Assembly (NCBI GenBank): GCA_937120475.1
Contig: CAKZJV010000007.1
Location: 1,752,068 to 1,816,067, forward strand
Reading direction: 5' to 3'
DNA length: 64,000 nt
DNA from: an uncultured Cryomorphaceae bacterium
Lineage (GTDB): Bacteria > Bacteroidota > Bacteroidia > Flavobacteriales > Schleiferiaceae
This document shows, one piece after another, positions 19,316 through 28,967 of this stretch. Numbering within the stretch: the stretch's first letter is position 1; each line of letters starts with the position of its first letter. Under the pieces are notes generated by a model. It saw only the letters and a program-made list of their open reading frames with translations, made no database searches and was not told the DNA's origin. Made by a program: the position numbers and the translations under genes.

Positions 19316-20285
19316 ATTTACCGGGCCCAACCTCTTCTAAAACAGATTTTACCCAGCCCTTGCCCCATTCTTCTACTTCCTTCTCACTCCACAATTCAGG
19401 GTAAAATATACGTTTTTGGAAGCGAGGCGGAAGATATTTTTGCCAGTTGGTACCACCGGTGGCGGCAATATCACTTGGCCTGCGGGCCAGATATACCACT
19501 GAAGTGCGGTAATGCTGTAAGGGCCAGTTTACGTTCACGTTCAAATCCAGGGCCCGGAAAGCATCAATAAGTCCCTGGTCCTTCTGATCTTTTGCCGGTA
19601 GCTTCAGGTATAATTGCCAAAGGTTACAAGTCTCGAATTTTGAGGCCATACGGATTAGCTCCTCGGAATACTTCTTCTCAAACTGGCGCAGGGTCAAGGT
19701 TTTTTCACCTGTTTTCTCCATAGTCGCACCCTTTTTCCAGTAAATCCACTGGTACATCTCCTCGATGGTAGGCTTAGCGGAGCGCATTTCTTCCCGCTTG
19801 TTTTTATCCACCAGGTTTATAAAATCAGTAGCCCCGATTTCCACCATGCGGTATTGAGCGGATTGGAAACCACTGGCCGGGATCAATGACATGCGGAAGT
19901 TCAGGAATTGCTCACGATCCATCCCCTTTTCCATTACCCCGAAAGAGTGGGTAAGGGCACTGAAGTAACGGTTCATCCGGCCCATCTTTGTTTTCAGGGT
20001 TTCCAGGTCCACTTCCTCCATGTCGGCCATTTGACGGATTTCGTGCAACGTAAGTTTAAAGTACAACTCGGTTATCTGGTGGTACATGATGAAGATCTCT
20101 TCATCCGGGATGCTGGTTTTGGGGGTTTGCAGGCTCAGAAGCGTATCAAGGTGGATGTAATCCCAGTACGTATTGTAATCTGCGTAGAGGAGACCGTCCA
20201 GGTAGGCAATTAATTCCTGCCCGCTGGCGTGGTACTTTTTGGCTAATTTCTGAATACGATCATTCAGTTCGGAAGACATTTCCAT
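19314..20285 (-). CDS. kynA: Tryptophan 2,3-dioxygenase
   Basis: 323 aa; an ATG two codons in (20279) may be the true start. Family motifs are present: YADYNTYWDYIHLDTLLSLQ, DEEIFIMYHQITELYFKL (distal pocket), FRMSLIPASGFQSAQYR, the proximal heme ligand His258 in WPLQHYR, and ATGGTNWQKYLPP. It opens the indole ring of L-tryptophan to N-formylkynurenine using heme and O2. It is somewhat longer than many bacterial homologues because of the C-terminal tail. A cyclase-family hydrolase, a possible formamidase for the next step, lies 31 kb away. Confidence 0.93.
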   Translation of the reverse strand: MEMSSELNDRIQKLAKKYHASGQELIAYLDGLLYADYNTYWDYIHLDTLLSLQTPKTSIPDEEIFIMYHQITELYFKLTLHEIRQMADMEEVDLETLKTKMGRMNRYFSALTHSFGVMEKGMDREQFLNFRMSLIPASGFQSAQYRMVEIGATDFINLVDKNKREEMRSAKPTIEEMYQWIYWKKGATMEKTGEKTLTLRQFEKKYSEELIRMASKFETCNLWQLYLKLPAKDQKDQGLIDAFRALDLNVNVNWPLQHYRTSVVYLARRPSDIAATGGTNWQKYLPPRFQKRIFYPELWSEKEVEEWGKGWVKSVLEEVGPGK

Positions 20286-20307
20286 GAACTTGGCATATTT
20301 TAAACGC

Positions 20308-20315
20308 CAAATTTA
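20308..20315 (-). promoter_or_regulatory. Putative -7 box (TAAATTTG) for kynA
   Basis: The minus strand reads TAAATTTG, 22 nt before the kynA start codon. No clear TTTG at the expected upstream distance. Confidence 0.35.
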
Positions 20316-20325
20316 CCAAATCTTA

Positions 20326-21132
20326 TTACCTGAAGTTGATCGGGCGGATCAGGTTCTTATAGTCCATGATATCCACCTTAATACTTCCCACCGCCAATTC
20401 GCTTTGTAAACGGATGGGAACCTTATTGGCATCATCACTTACCCATAGTGTCATCCCTTCTTTCTCTTTAAAAACACGGCCCGATTGCACCAAGGGCTGA
20501 AACTTGAGGCACCGCACCTCCCCAAACTTGGAATCCAGTATTTCCTTGCCCAGGTATTTAAAACGGAAGGGGTACATCTCGTGGTCCAGAAACATATCCA
20601 CCGGGACCTCCTGACCCAACACCAAAGTATCGGTATCAATACAGCGTGCGTAGTAAAAGGTACTCAGCAAATCCTGGGCATAATCATCAATCTTATAGGT
20701 CTGACTATTGGCTTTAAGGTCCACTGCACTGTGGTTGTATTGATTGAATACAATGTGCCTTTTTATTTCATAACCCCCTTCATTTACATCACGAATAAAC
20801 TCCCAGGGAATAATGGCTTCCGTATCCACGTAGGTTTCATAACGGTCACGGGTTTTGAAAAACCACTCTGCCATACCGGTGGTACGCCCAATCCCCACCA
20901 TGTGATAAACGGGGCGATTTTGACGGGTTGTCTTTTTTTCTACGGTAAGTTCTGCAATTCCGGCATTGATAATGCCATAATGGATACGGTACTTGAGGTA
21001 TTCGCCCACTTTAAAAGCGTTGTTTTTAACCTTTCTCAGTTGAGGTTCGGTTTCCGAAGGCCCGGCATTATGAGACAGGGTGATCCCAACCGGAAGAAAA
21101 ATCAGGGCCAACAGGGCGAAGTACTTTTTCAT
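20326..21132 (-). CDS. DUF3108 family exported protein
   Basis: 268 aa with a signal peptide (MKKYFALLALIFLPVGITLS). The body matches the DUF3108 pattern in order: GEYLKYRIHYGIINAGIAEL near residue 45, TRDRYETYVD, YAQDLLSTFYYARCID, and the end SVKVDIMDY-like IKVDIMDYKNL. Periplasmic or outer-membrane-associated beta protein with no established activity. A 7-bp inverted repeat lies just upstream. Confidence 0.85.
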   Translation of the reverse strand: MKKYFALLALIFLPVGITLSHNAGPSETEPQLRKVKNNAFKVGEYLKYRIHYGIINAGIAELTVEKKTTRQNRPVYHMVGIGRTTGMAEWFFKTRDRYETYVDTEAIIPWEFIRDVNEGGYEIKRHIVFNQYNHSAVDLKANSQTYKIDDYAQDLLSTFYYARCIDTDTLVLGQEVPVDMFLDHEMYPFRFKYLGKEILDSKFGEVRCLKFQPLVQSGRVFKEKEGMTLWVSDDANKVPIRLQSELAVGSIKVDIMDYKNLIRPINFR

Positions 21133-21134
21133 GA

Positions 21135-21161
21135 TGTAAAACCTTTAATGTGAATTTTACA
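21135..21161. promoter_or_regulatory. Inverted repeat TGTAAAA/TTTTACA before the DUF3108 gene
   Basis: Perfect 7-bp arms separated by 13 nt, starting 3 nt upstream of the DUF3108 start codon on the minus strand. Could be an operator or an RNA hairpin that covers the start; this is inferred from position only. Confidence 0.3.
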
Positions 21162-21188
21162 AAATGAGTGCCAAAAGGGTTCGCAGGA

Positions 21189-21461
21189 TTACTTAAAAAA
21201 CTCGGAAATACTCCCTTTTACAGCACCGTAAGCATCGTCAACCGCACTGTTGTAACCGGGGATAAGGTCGATGTTGTAGTATTGCTTTACCTCGAGGATG
21301 GTCAACAGGAATATGAAACACCACACGAGCAGGCCCGAAGATTTGAAAATGATGCTGATATTTTCCAGGAACAGAGACCACCAAAGCCGGGCGGAGTCGG
21401 TAGCCTCGGCCGCGCTAATGAGATTTTCCTTCTTTCTTGTAGCTATTTCCACTATCTGCAT
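21189..21461 (-). CDS. Small single-span membrane protein, unknown function
   Basis: 90 aa. A charged N-terminus (MQIVEIATRKKENLISAAEA), an amphipathic stretch (SARLWWSLFLENISIIFKSS) and one membrane helix (about residues 42-58) followed by a short tail. It lies between leuS and the DUF3108 gene on the same strand. I prefer it over the longer frame on the opposite strand because it has a coherent membrane-protein layout and the neighbours are all minus strand. A CATCTTTG near-consensus -7 box lies upstream. No function recognised. Confidence 0.6.
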   Translation of the reverse strand: MQIVEIATRKKENLISAAEATDSARLWWSLFLENISIIFKSSGLLVWCFIFLLTILEVKQYYNIDLIPGYNSAVDDAYGAVKGSISEFFK

Positions 21462-21623
21462 GTAATACTAATACTACAGCAAAGATGTGAAGCAAGTTTT
21501 GAAAAACCAAATTAATTTGTAATATTCCTCTTACTGAATTAGTGAACGAACGTGTGAAATCAACCTAAAAACCGTTTTTTCAGACAGTTAATCGAATGTG
21601 ATGCTGAAAAATTCAGATATGCC

Positions 21624-24416
21624 TTACAGGACTATATTTACAATTTTACCGGGTACTACGATCACTTTTCGGACGGGTTTGCCTTCCAGGTAGTGTTCAG
21701 TTTTTTCCAAATTCAAGATGTGCTTCTCAATTTCCTCCTTGTTCAACGACAGGGGCAGCTTTTCCTTAAATCGCATTTTTCCGTTAAAGGCCACCGGGTA
21801 TTCAAAGCTATCTTCCACCAGGTACTTTTCATTGGCCTCCGGAAAAGCCACCGTGGCAATACTGCCGGTACCCGGACGAAGAAATGACCACAACTCTTCC
21901 GCCACATGAGGAGCGTAGGGCGATAAAAGAACCGCCAATGGCTCCAGCACCGTGCGTTTGTTACACTTGAGAGTGCCGAGTTCATTCACACAAATCATAA
22001 AGGCGCTTACGGAAGTATTGAAACTGAACTGCTCAATATCCTCGTTTACCTTTTTAATGAGGGTATGTAAAACCTTTAACTCCTCCTTAGAGGCCTCATC
22101 ATCCGTTACAGCAAACTGCCCGGGCAGGTGGTACAATCGCCAAAGTTTTTTAAGGAAGTTGTGCACCCCGCTGATACCGGCCGTATTCCAGGGTTTGGAT
22201 TGCTCCAACGGCCCCAGGAACATCTCGTACATCCGCAAGGTATCCGCCCCATATTCTTCGCAGATATCGTCAGGGTTTACTACGTTGTACCAACGTTTGG
22301 ACATTTTCTCCACTTCACGGCTTACCGTAAACCGATCGCCTCCCAAAATGAATTCAGCGTTCTCGAGATCATCACGCCAAAGTTTAAAACGCTCTATATC
22401 CAATTCATCAGAAGCATTAACCAGGCTTACATCTACATGTATGGTATCCGTGGCATATTGCGAAGCTTCCCCCGAGGAAACAAAAACATTCTTTCCTTTT
22501 AAGCGATGTACCAAAGCAGAAGTTCCCAAAATCATTCCCTGGTTGATCAGTTTTTGGAAAGGCTCGCGGGTACTTACCCAGCCCCGGTCAAACATAAACT
22601 TGTGCCAAAAACGGGAATACAGGAGGTGCCCGGTAGCGTGTTCACTACCACCGATGTAGAGATCTACATTTTGCCAGTATTGCTCCGCTTTTTCGCTCAC
22701 CAATTTCCGGTCGTTTTGGGGGTCCATATAACGAAGGTAGTACCAGCTACTACCCGCCCAACCGGGCATGGTGGTAGTTTCCAACGGCCAGCCATCGCCT
22801 TTTTTGACCACTCCTTTTTCCGGGTGGTAATCCCAATTCTGAGCCCGGGCTAATGGTGGTTCACCATCTTCGGTAGGCAGGTATTTATCTATTTGCGGCA
22901 ATTCCAGTGGCAGGTGTTCCTCTTTAACGGTTTGCGGAATATCTCCCTGGTAATAAATAGGTATGGGCTCACCCCAGTAGCGTTGGCGACCAAAGACGGC
23001 ATCCCGTAAACGAAAGTTCACCTGACCCCGGCCAACCCCCTTTTTTTCAATCTCTTCAATGGCTTGGGCAATAGCATCCTGAACATCCAGCCCGTTCAAA
23101 AAACCGGAATTTACCAGTTTCCCCTCTTTGCCTTCATAGGACTCGATCTCCACATTTCCACCTGAAACCACTTCAGGAATGGCCAAACCAAAATGCCTGG
23201 CAAAAGCCCAATCGCGGCTATCATGGGCCGGAACGGACATTACCGCACCGGTTCCATAAGAGGCCAGTACATAATCACCGATCCACACCGGAATTTGCTG
23301 ACCGGTGAAAGGGTGAAGCACGTAGGCACCGGTAAACTGTCCGCTCACGGTTTTCACATCGGCCATACGATCGCGTTCACTTTTGCGCCCGGCCTGTTCT
23401 TTATAGTTTTTTACCGAGTCCTTATAAACCTCGGTGGTAATCTCATCCACCAACTCATGCTCCGGAGCCAATACCATAAAGCTCACCCCAAAAATAGTAT
23501 CGGGACGGGTGGTAAAAACTTCAATTTCCTTTTCGGAATCCTTTAGCTTGAAAAACACGCTCGCTCCCTCGGAACGGCCAATCCAATTGCGCTGACTTTC
23601 CTTCAGAGGCTCCGGCCAATCGATGGTTTCCAAACCGCTGAGCAGCCTTTGGGCATAAGCGGTAATGCGCATACTCCACTGCATCATTTTTTTCTGGATA
23701 ACGGGGTAGCCCCCTCTTTCACTACGACCGTCCTTCACCTCATCGTTGGCCAGTACAGTGCCCAGTTCAGGGCACCAGTTTACGGTAGATTCGGCCCGGT
23801 AGGCCAAGCGGTAATTTTGCAATACCTCTTCCCTGCGGGCATCGTTAAAACCGGCCCACTCTTCAGGGGTAAAGCTCATTTCCTCACCGCAGACGGCATC
23901 AGTGCCTTCGGTACCGTGGTTGTTAAAGCGGGTAATGAGGTCGGCCAGTGGTAAAGCCTTATCGGTTTCACGGTCGTACCAACTATTAAAAAGTTCCAGG
24001 AATACCCATTGGGTCCAGCGGTAAAAATCGGGGTTGGAGGTACGTACTTCCCTCGACCAGTCATAGGAAAAACCGATCTTATCCATTTGCTCCCGGTAAC
24101 GGGCAATGTTTTCCTTAGTGGTAACGGCCGGGTGCTGGCCGGTTTGGATAGCGTACTGCTCAGCCGGTAAACCAAATGAATCATAGCCCATAGGGTGCAG
24201 CACATTGTATCCCTTATGGCGCTTAAAGCGGGAAACAATATCCGAAGCTATATATCCCAGGGGATGGCCAACGTGTAAACCTGCCCCGGATGGGTAAGGA
24301 AACATGTCCAGCACATAGTATTTGGGTTTTTCCGAATCATTTTCCGCCTTGAAAACCTCTTTTTCAGACCAGTATTGCTGCCATTTTTTTTCAATAGCCC
24401 TGAAGTTGTAATCCAT
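21624..24416 (-). CDS. leuS: Leucyl-tRNA synthetase
   Basis: 930 aa. Class I motifs are intact: HIGH as HVGH (PSGAGLHVGHPLG) and KMSKS as KMSKR (VEKMSKRWYN). The CP1 editing domain is present (TRPDTIFGVSFM, GTGAVMSVPAHDSRD), and so is the C-terminal anticodon-binding and appended domain. The length exceeds the typical ~860 aa because of insertions, for example around residues 640-690 (LVHRLKGKNVFV...), as in other Bacteroidota LeuRS. Essential for translation. Confidence 0.97.
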   Translation of the reverse strand: MDYNFRAIEKKWQQYWSEKEVFKAENDSEKPKYYVLDMFPYPSGAGLHVGHPLGYIASDIVSRFKRHKGYNVLHPMGYDSFGLPAEQYAIQTGQHPAVTTKENIARYREQMDKIGFSYDWSREVRTSNPDFYRWTQWVFLELFNSWYDRETDKALPLADLITRFNNHGTEGTDAVCGEEMSFTPEEWAGFNDARREEVLQNYRLAYRAESTVNWCPELGTVLANDEVKDGRSERGGYPVIQKKMMQWSMRITAYAQRLLSGLETIDWPEPLKESQRNWIGRSEGASVFFKLKDSEKEIEVFTTRPDTIFGVSFMVLAPEHELVDEITTEVYKDSVKNYKEQAGRKSERDRMADVKTVSGQFTGAYVLHPFTGQQIPVWIGDYVLASYGTGAVMSVPAHDSRDWAFARHFGLAIPEVVSGGNVEIESYEGKEGKLVNSGFLNGLDVQDAIAQAIEEIEKKGVGRGQVNFRLRDAVFGRQRYWGEPIPIYYQGDIPQTVKEEHLPLELPQIDKYLPTEDGEPPLARAQNWDYHPEKGVVKKGDGWPLETTTMPGWAGSSWYYLRYMDPQNDRKLVSEKAEQYWQNVDLYIGGSEHATGHLLYSRFWHKFMFDRGWVSTREPFQKLINQGMILGTSALVHRLKGKNVFVSSGEASQYATDTIHVDVSLVNASDELDIERFKLWRDDLENAEFILGGDRFTVSREVEKMSKRWYNVVNPDDICEEYGADTLRMYEMFLGPLEQSKPWNTAGISGVHNFLKKLWRLYHLPGQFAVTDDEASKEELKVLHTLIKKVNEDIEQFSFNTSVSAFMICVNELGTLKCNKRTVLEPLAVLLSPYAPHVAEELWSFLRPGTGSIATVAFPEANEKYLVEDSFEYPVAFNGKMRFKEKLPLSLNKEEIEKHILNLEKTEHYLEGKPVRKVIVVPGKIVNIVL

Positions 24417-24480
24417 TACCGTGATTTAGAGCAGGCGAAGTTAAGTAAGTCATGCTGAAGATAGAAGCCATTGGCCGGAT

Positions 24481-25800
24481 TCAACCGGTATAAACAATGC
24501 GCCACACACGCCCGCGCACGGAATCGGAAATATAGAGGGAACCATCCGGACCTACCGCCAAACCACAGGGACGGTAATCGGCATCACCCGGACTTTCCAC
24601 TTCTCCACCGGCACCGGCAAATCCCGTAGCGAAATCTTCGTAAGTACCGGTGGGTTTACCGCCTTTAAAGGGCACAAATACTACTTTATAACCCTGTTGG
24701 GGAAAGGGAGCCCGGTTCCAGCTTCCGTGGAAAGCGATAAATGCCCCTCCCCGGTAGATTGGAGGAAAGGAAGCCGCGTTATAAAAAGTAATGGCATTGG
24801 GAGCCCAATGTCCGGGAAAGGCCATAATGGGGTCTTCCTTATCCCCGCAACGCCCCGTTTTTTCCTTATCGCCACCGTACTCAGGGTTCAATAGTTTTTT
24901 ATTTTTCCTTTGATCGTAATAGCAATAGGGCCACCCAAAATCATCCCCCTCCTGTACTTCAAACATTTCTTCTGCCGGAAGCTCGGCACTTTCTTCTTCC
25001 GAGTACAATTCCGGCCAATGGGAGTGCAGTTGATCGCGGCCGTGCTGCATGGCATATAGCGTTTTGTTAGCCGTATTCCAGGTAATGCCTACCGCGTTCC
25101 GGATACCAGTAGCGTATCGCTGGCCATCTTCAAACTGCTGATCTTTGACCGTAGCATTAAAGCGCCATATCCCGGCACTATTCTCCAGAAGCGGGCAGGG
25201 GTCCTGCCCGGGCACACCGGGTTGGCGATCAGGTTTCTGGCAGGTATTGGAGGGCGCCCCTATGTTGACGTATAGATTACCCTCACCGTCCAGGGCAATG
25301 GATTTGGCCGCATGCTGGTATTGCCGGGGTAGGCTTACTATTAATTCTCCCTCAGTGCTTTCTGTGCCCTCTTCACTCTTTAAGGGCATGCGGTACACGG
25401 CCTCATCGGTGGAATAATAGAGGAAATCACGGTGAACCTGGATACCGGTACCCTTACCGTCACCAAAATATAACTTCTCATCGGCTATTCCATCACCATT
25501 TGTATCACTCAGCCGGATTAATCCTTGACCTCCCACATCGGAGGCCAGGCGTGCGTACAATACTCCGTTTTCATCTACATCGATATGCCGAACACGACCG
25601 AGTTTATCGGCTACTACAACAGCCTTGAAGCCATCGGGTAAATTGAGACCACCGTTTTCGGGATGATACGCTAATGCTGAAGAGGGTTCCCTGCCGGCTG
25701 AAGTATCGGCCTGGGTGGTGGTTCTTCCGGGCTCCGTATGGTGGCAGGCCGTTAGGACCAATGTGAGGGCTAAAGCTGCGAATTGTTTCATTTTTTTCAT
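24481..25800 (-). CDS. PQQ-dependent sugar / L-sorbosone dehydrogenase-like lipoprotein
   Basis: 439 aa. The signal peptide has lipobox Cys19 (LTLVLTAC). The rest is a six-bladed beta-propeller of the glucose/sorbosone dehydrogenase family: GFKAVVVADKLGRVRHIDVDENG, ATGIRNAVGITWN, GDDFGWPYCYYD, AFHGSWNRAP and the closing GPDGSLYISDSVRGRVWRI. Probably periplasmic-side outer-membrane oxidoreductase; whether it binds PQQ cannot be told from sequence alone. It precedes leuS by 64 nt on the same strand. Confidence 0.82.
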   Translation of the reverse strand: MKKMKQFAALALTLVLTACHHTEPGRTTTQADTSAGREPSSALAYHPENGGLNLPDGFKAVVVADKLGRVRHIDVDENGVLYARLASDVGGQGLIRLSDTNGDGIADEKLYFGDGKGTGIQVHRDFLYYSTDEAVYRMPLKSEEGTESTEGELIVSLPRQYQHAAKSIALDGEGNLYVNIGAPSNTCQKPDRQPGVPGQDPCPLLENSAGIWRFNATVKDQQFEDGQRYATGIRNAVGITWNTANKTLYAMQHGRDQLHSHWPELYSEEESAELPAEEMFEVQEGDDFGWPYCYYDQRKNKKLLNPEYGGDKEKTGRCGDKEDPIMAFPGHWAPNAITFYNAASFPPIYRGGAFIAFHGSWNRAPFPQQGYKVVFVPFKGGKPTGTYEDFATGFAGAGGEVESPGDADYRPCGLAVGPDGSLYISDSVRGRVWRIVYTG

Positions 25801-26038
25801 CCTGTTAATTTAAAAAACACTTTAAACCCCTTACAGTTTAGCACACTTCGCACCTGGAAAGAAAAAATGAGTGTATCGCCAAACATTATATAGAATGGAG
25901 AGTCGGAGCGTTCGCACTCAGAAATCCTGTTTCTTCACGAGAAACTTTTCGCTCCTCACAAATCCAGTGATACAGAAAAGCACTCTTTACCTTATATTTA
26001 CACATTAAATTACATTAATTCAAACTAAATCCTAACCA

Positions 26039-27631
26039 ATGAGAAGAAAGCTACTAGTGCTCGCTGGGTTTTTAATGATGATAGCGGGCTGCGAAGACCC
26101 CACCAAGGATATCAATTTGCATATTGCTCCCTCTTTTTACAAATACGTGGTGGAAGTGGAACTTCAGGACCTGGGAGATCCTGATGAGCTGTTTAGCGGT
26201 GACGCAAAAATCAAGGTTAGCGGCTCCGATGCCGCCAAAATTTATACGATAGATGGGAAAAGCATTCCTGCGGACGGGGTGAAGCCCAATTTTGGAAGTG
26301 TACAACTGATCACCACCCGCGCTGCTGAACCTAAGCCCGGTAGCCCTTTGCGCTTTACCGTAGAGGTAGTTTCCAATACTTACCGCTCTGAATCCATGGA
26401 AATAGAGGTGGAAGAAGAGGATTACTACGTAAGCCGCAGCCTGATGCTGCTCAATTTAAAGAACCTGCCAGCGGGAATTAACTTCCTGGAAACAACCGCC
26501 AGCCTTAATGCCAATGGTGAACTGGATCAGCCCCTGGTTTTTAATACTGATGCCACTACCGGTAATACCAGCCAGTTGGAAATGACTATCCCGGCCGGTA
26601 TTAAATTCATGGATGAAAACGGAGCGGTTCTTTCCGGAAGCAACTTGAAGGTAGAGGTGCTGAACTTCAGTGACACTACCTTTGCCGCACAATTGGCTTT
26701 GCCTAATAATACCGGAGCCTTACAAAAATTGGAAGTAAACGGACAGGAGTACAATGTGATCCTGCACCCTACGCTGAACTACGAGATAAATATGAGCATT
26801 GACGGCCAGGAAGTGCGCAGGTTTTCCGGTAACGGTATTGAACTGAACATGCCCCTTGCGGATCACATGTTTAACTACCAGGCCAACCGCGATTACCAGG
26901 TGGGAGACCAAGTAAGCCTGATAAGCTATAGTTCCGGCAATACTGCCTGGCAAGATGACGGTGCCAGCACCATAGTATCTGAAGGTGGAAAGCTAAGGGT
27001 TAAGCCATCGGTGAACCACCTTACATTGTTCAAGCTTTATGACAATATCAGTGGCGTTGATCTCGGCAAGAGCTCGAAAATAGTATTCATTAATAATACC
27101 AGCAAGGCCATTAATCAGTCACTATACCTTGGTTACGAAATCGGGAGATCAAATTTTGCCGTTAAATACGCATTGAACATGAAAGCCGGAGCTACCCAGG
27201 AATTTACCTGGGCTATAACTGGTGACTTAAAAACGGTTAAGTTTTACTATGCCGATAGATTCCCGGATCACGACATAACCTTTAGCAATGAAAAAGTAGA
27301 AACCACCTTTAAAGAGCCGGATAATTCTGTTCAGGTGGGTTACCGTTTGTTCTGTCCTTCTTCCAATGCATTCGTGATACCTCCGGCCGGAGTCAAGATT
27401 TATTACCGCAAAACTTCTGAAGGAGGTAAGTTCAATCACCTTTATACCTTTACCGGTGAAGACCTTAGTAACAAGCTTCAAAAAGTGAAACAGTTGAGTG
27501 ACGGTGAATTTTATGATCTCAAAGCGTATTACGGTGAATACGAGGTGGACACCAGTAACGTGCAGGTTGAGGACCAAAAAATCTATGAAATCAACCTGCC
27601 TAAAGCCCTGTGCAACGAAATCGGATTTTAA
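26039..27631 (+). CDS. Large lipoprotein of unknown function, partner of the downstream beta-barrel
   Basis: 530 aa. Signal peptide with lipobox Cys18 (LMMIAGC), then the D-rich start EDPTKD. The body looks all-beta, with repeated DGQEVRRF- and NGQEYNVIL-like strands, and contains few Cys. No catalytic motif seen. The gene ends 11 nt before the start of an outer-membrane beta-barrel gene, and the barrel gene is followed by a strong terminator. The pair is probably one transcription unit encoding a surface or periplasmic complex. The AT-rich upstream stretch has a TATATTTA -7-like box near 25992. Confidence 0.75.
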   Translation: MRRKLLVLAGFLMMIAGCEDPTKDINLHIAPSFYKYVVEVELQDLGDPDELFSGDAKIKVSGSDAAKIYTIDGKSIPADGVKPNFGSVQLITTRAAEPKPGSPLRFTVEVVSNTYRSESMEIEVEEEDYYVSRSLMLLNLKNLPAGINFLETTASLNANGELDQPLVFNTDATTGNTSQLEMTIPAGIKFMDENGAVLSGSNLKVEVLNFSDTTFAAQLALPNNTGALQKLEVNGQEYNVILHPTLNYEINMSIDGQEVRRFSGNGIELNMPLADHMFNYQANRDYQVGDQVSLISYSSGNTAWQDDGASTIVSEGGKLRVKPSVNHLTLFKLYDNISGVDLGKSSKIVFINNTSKAINQSLYLGYEIGRSNFAVKYALNMKAGATQEFTWAITGDLKTVKFYYADRFPDHDITFSNEKVETTFKEPDNSVQVGYRLFCPSSNAFVIPPAGVKIYYRKTSEGGKFNHLYTFTGEDLSNKLQKVKQLSDGEFYDLKAYYGEYEVDTSNVQVEDQKIYEINLPKALCNEIGF

Positions 27632-27642
27632 AACCAGCAACC

Positions 27643-28371
27643 ATGAGACAAAATATAGTATTTATCGCCCTGGCTTGCTGCCTGATTGTAGCACCACTGG
27701 CTCAGGCCCAAAACGATACTGATGAACCTTCAACGGTTACCCCGGTAACGGAGTTGGAGGATGCCACTTACCTTAAACGCAGCGCCATCGCCATTAACCT
27801 CTCTTCATTGGGAATAGGGGTAGAGTATGCGTATAATTTCAATGCCCATTTGAACGGTCGCGTGCGCCTCAATTATTTTCAGTTGAATGATTATCAACGT
27901 ACCGTAGAAATAAGCGATCAACCGGTATTGGTTACCGCTAACGCCAACCTCTTCGGGGCCGACCTGGCCCTGGAATACTTGCCTTTTAAAAGCAGTAGCT
28001 TTAAACTGGTGGGCGGTTTCGGAATGTTTTTCAACGCGGATATGACCGCTAAAGTAAACTACGAAGGAGAGATCACCTATGGTGACATTACCCTGCGGGA
28101 AGAAGAGATCGGTGATATTACCGTGGGTATGGATTATTCCGGCCTGGCTCCCTATATGGGCCTTGGCTTTGGCCGTGCCGTACCTAAAAAACGGGTGGGT
28201 TTCGGCATTGAAATTGGCACCTACTATGCCGGTTCGCCCGAGGTAAGCCTGGAGGCTACCGAGATGTTTGAGCCTACCGCTACGGAAGAAAAAGAACAGT
28301 TGGAAGAGAATCTCTCCGGTTACCAATGGCTGCCATATATGGCCCTACGGATAGCCTACCGGATTAATTAA
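27643..28371 (+). CDS. Outer-membrane beta-barrel protein
   Basis: 242 aa from the ATG at 27643. A longer frame from 27610 would place a hydrophilic tail before the signal peptide and overlap the upstream gene. Signal peptide MRQNIVFIALACCLIVAPLAQAQ is followed by alternating amphipathic beta strands (AIAINLSSLGIGVEYAYNF, LNGRVRLNYFQLN, GLAPYMGLGFG) and a terminal strand LPYMALRIAYRIN with the aromatic pattern of barrel proteins. About 8-10 strands fit. Probably works with the lipoprotein encoded just upstream. Confidence 0.82.
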   Translation: MRQNIVFIALACCLIVAPLAQAQNDTDEPSTVTPVTELEDATYLKRSAIAINLSSLGIGVEYAYNFNAHLNGRVRLNYFQLNDYQRTVEISDQPVLVTANANLFGADLALEYLPFKSSSFKLVGGFGMFFNADMTAKVNYEGEITYGDITLREEEIGDITVGMDYSGLAPYMGLGFGRAVPKKRVGFGIEIGTYYAGSPEVSLEATEMFEPTATEEKEQLEENLSGYQWLPYMALRIAYRIN

Positions 28372-28394
28372 TCCAGCGTTTGCTTAAAATACGG

Positions 28395-28424
28395 ACCCCC
28401 GCAATAGCGGGGGTTTGTTTTTTT
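28395..28424 (+). terminator. Rho-independent terminator
   Basis: Stem ACCCCCGC/GCGGGGGT with a 4-nt AATA loop, then a T-rich run (TTGTTTTTTT). It ends the lipoprotein/beta-barrel transcript. Confidence 0.93.
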
Positions 28425-28475
28425 GGGGTGCTGCCAATAGCCTAGCTTGACCGACTACCAGGGTAAATACTCATT

Positions 28476-28506
28476 TTTGCTTTTCTAAAGTAAATTCTTA
28501 CATTTA
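28476..28506 (+). promoter_or_regulatory. Promoter of the Cys-rich secreted protein gene
   Basis: TTTG (28476-28479), a 19-nt spacer, then TACATTTA (28499-28506), close to the Bacteroidota consensus with one mismatch at the last base. The ATG lies 24 nt downstream. Confidence 0.55.
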
Positions 28507-28530
28507 TCTAAATCTAAAAACCTGTTATCT

Positions 28531-28944
28531 ATGAAAAATTTAATGAAAACTTTTGCTCTCGCCCTGTTCATGGGCGTAACAACCTTTGCCTATGGCCAAC
28601 AAACAAGTTTGAAAATTTTTAATGCATCTGGTTGTGAGGTGGTAATTTCCAGGGTGTACGTAGTGGACTGTGCACACGGTACAGATCAGTTCATTTATCC
28701 TAATATCTGCATTTCCCCGGGAGGTTCAGCCACTATACCAGCGGTAAGCTCAGGTTCACATGAGTGGGGAGAAGTGGTCGTTTGTCTTTCTGACAATTGT
28801 GATGTATGCCCACAAACAACCGCTTGCATAGACCAGCCATCAAGCTTCGTAAGCTGTGCAAGCTCCGTAGGTGCTCAAACCATTACCGGATGTTGTGCGG
28901 CTACGGTGGATTTTCTTTCTCCGGATGAATTTGCTATTTATTGA
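28531..28944 (+). CDS. Secreted 10-cysteine protein, unknown function
   Basis: 137 aa. Signal peptide (cleavage near AYG-QQ, residue 22), mature part about 115 aa with ten Cys at residues 35, 47, 60, 85, 90, 93, 99, 109, 121 and 122. An even number fits five disulphides in the oxidising periplasm or outside the cell; Cys85-x4-Cys90-x2-Cys93 could also bind metal. Its own promoter and terminator make it an isolated unit. I do not recognise the family. There is no T9SS tail. Confidence 0.75.
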   Translation: MKNLMKTFALALFMGVTTFAYGQQTSLKIFNASGCEVVISRVYVVDCAHGTDQFIYPNICISPGGSATIPAVSSGSHEWGEVVVCLSDNCDVCPQTTACIDQPSSFVSCASSVGAQTITGCCAATVDFLSPDEFAIY

Positions 28945-28967
28945 CTTTAATGGTAAGGATATGAGAG

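Noticed and set aside
20485-21153. 222-aa plus-strand frame
   Set aside because: Antisense to the DUF3108 gene, which has a signal peptide and family motifs.
21168-21515. 115-aa plus-strand frame overlapping the small membrane protein gene
   Set aside because: Composition is irregular; the minus-strand frame has a coherent membrane helix and fits the strand of its neighbours.
21952-23954. Several plus-strand frames up to 235 aa
   Set aside because: Antisense to leuS, which has all synthetase motifs.
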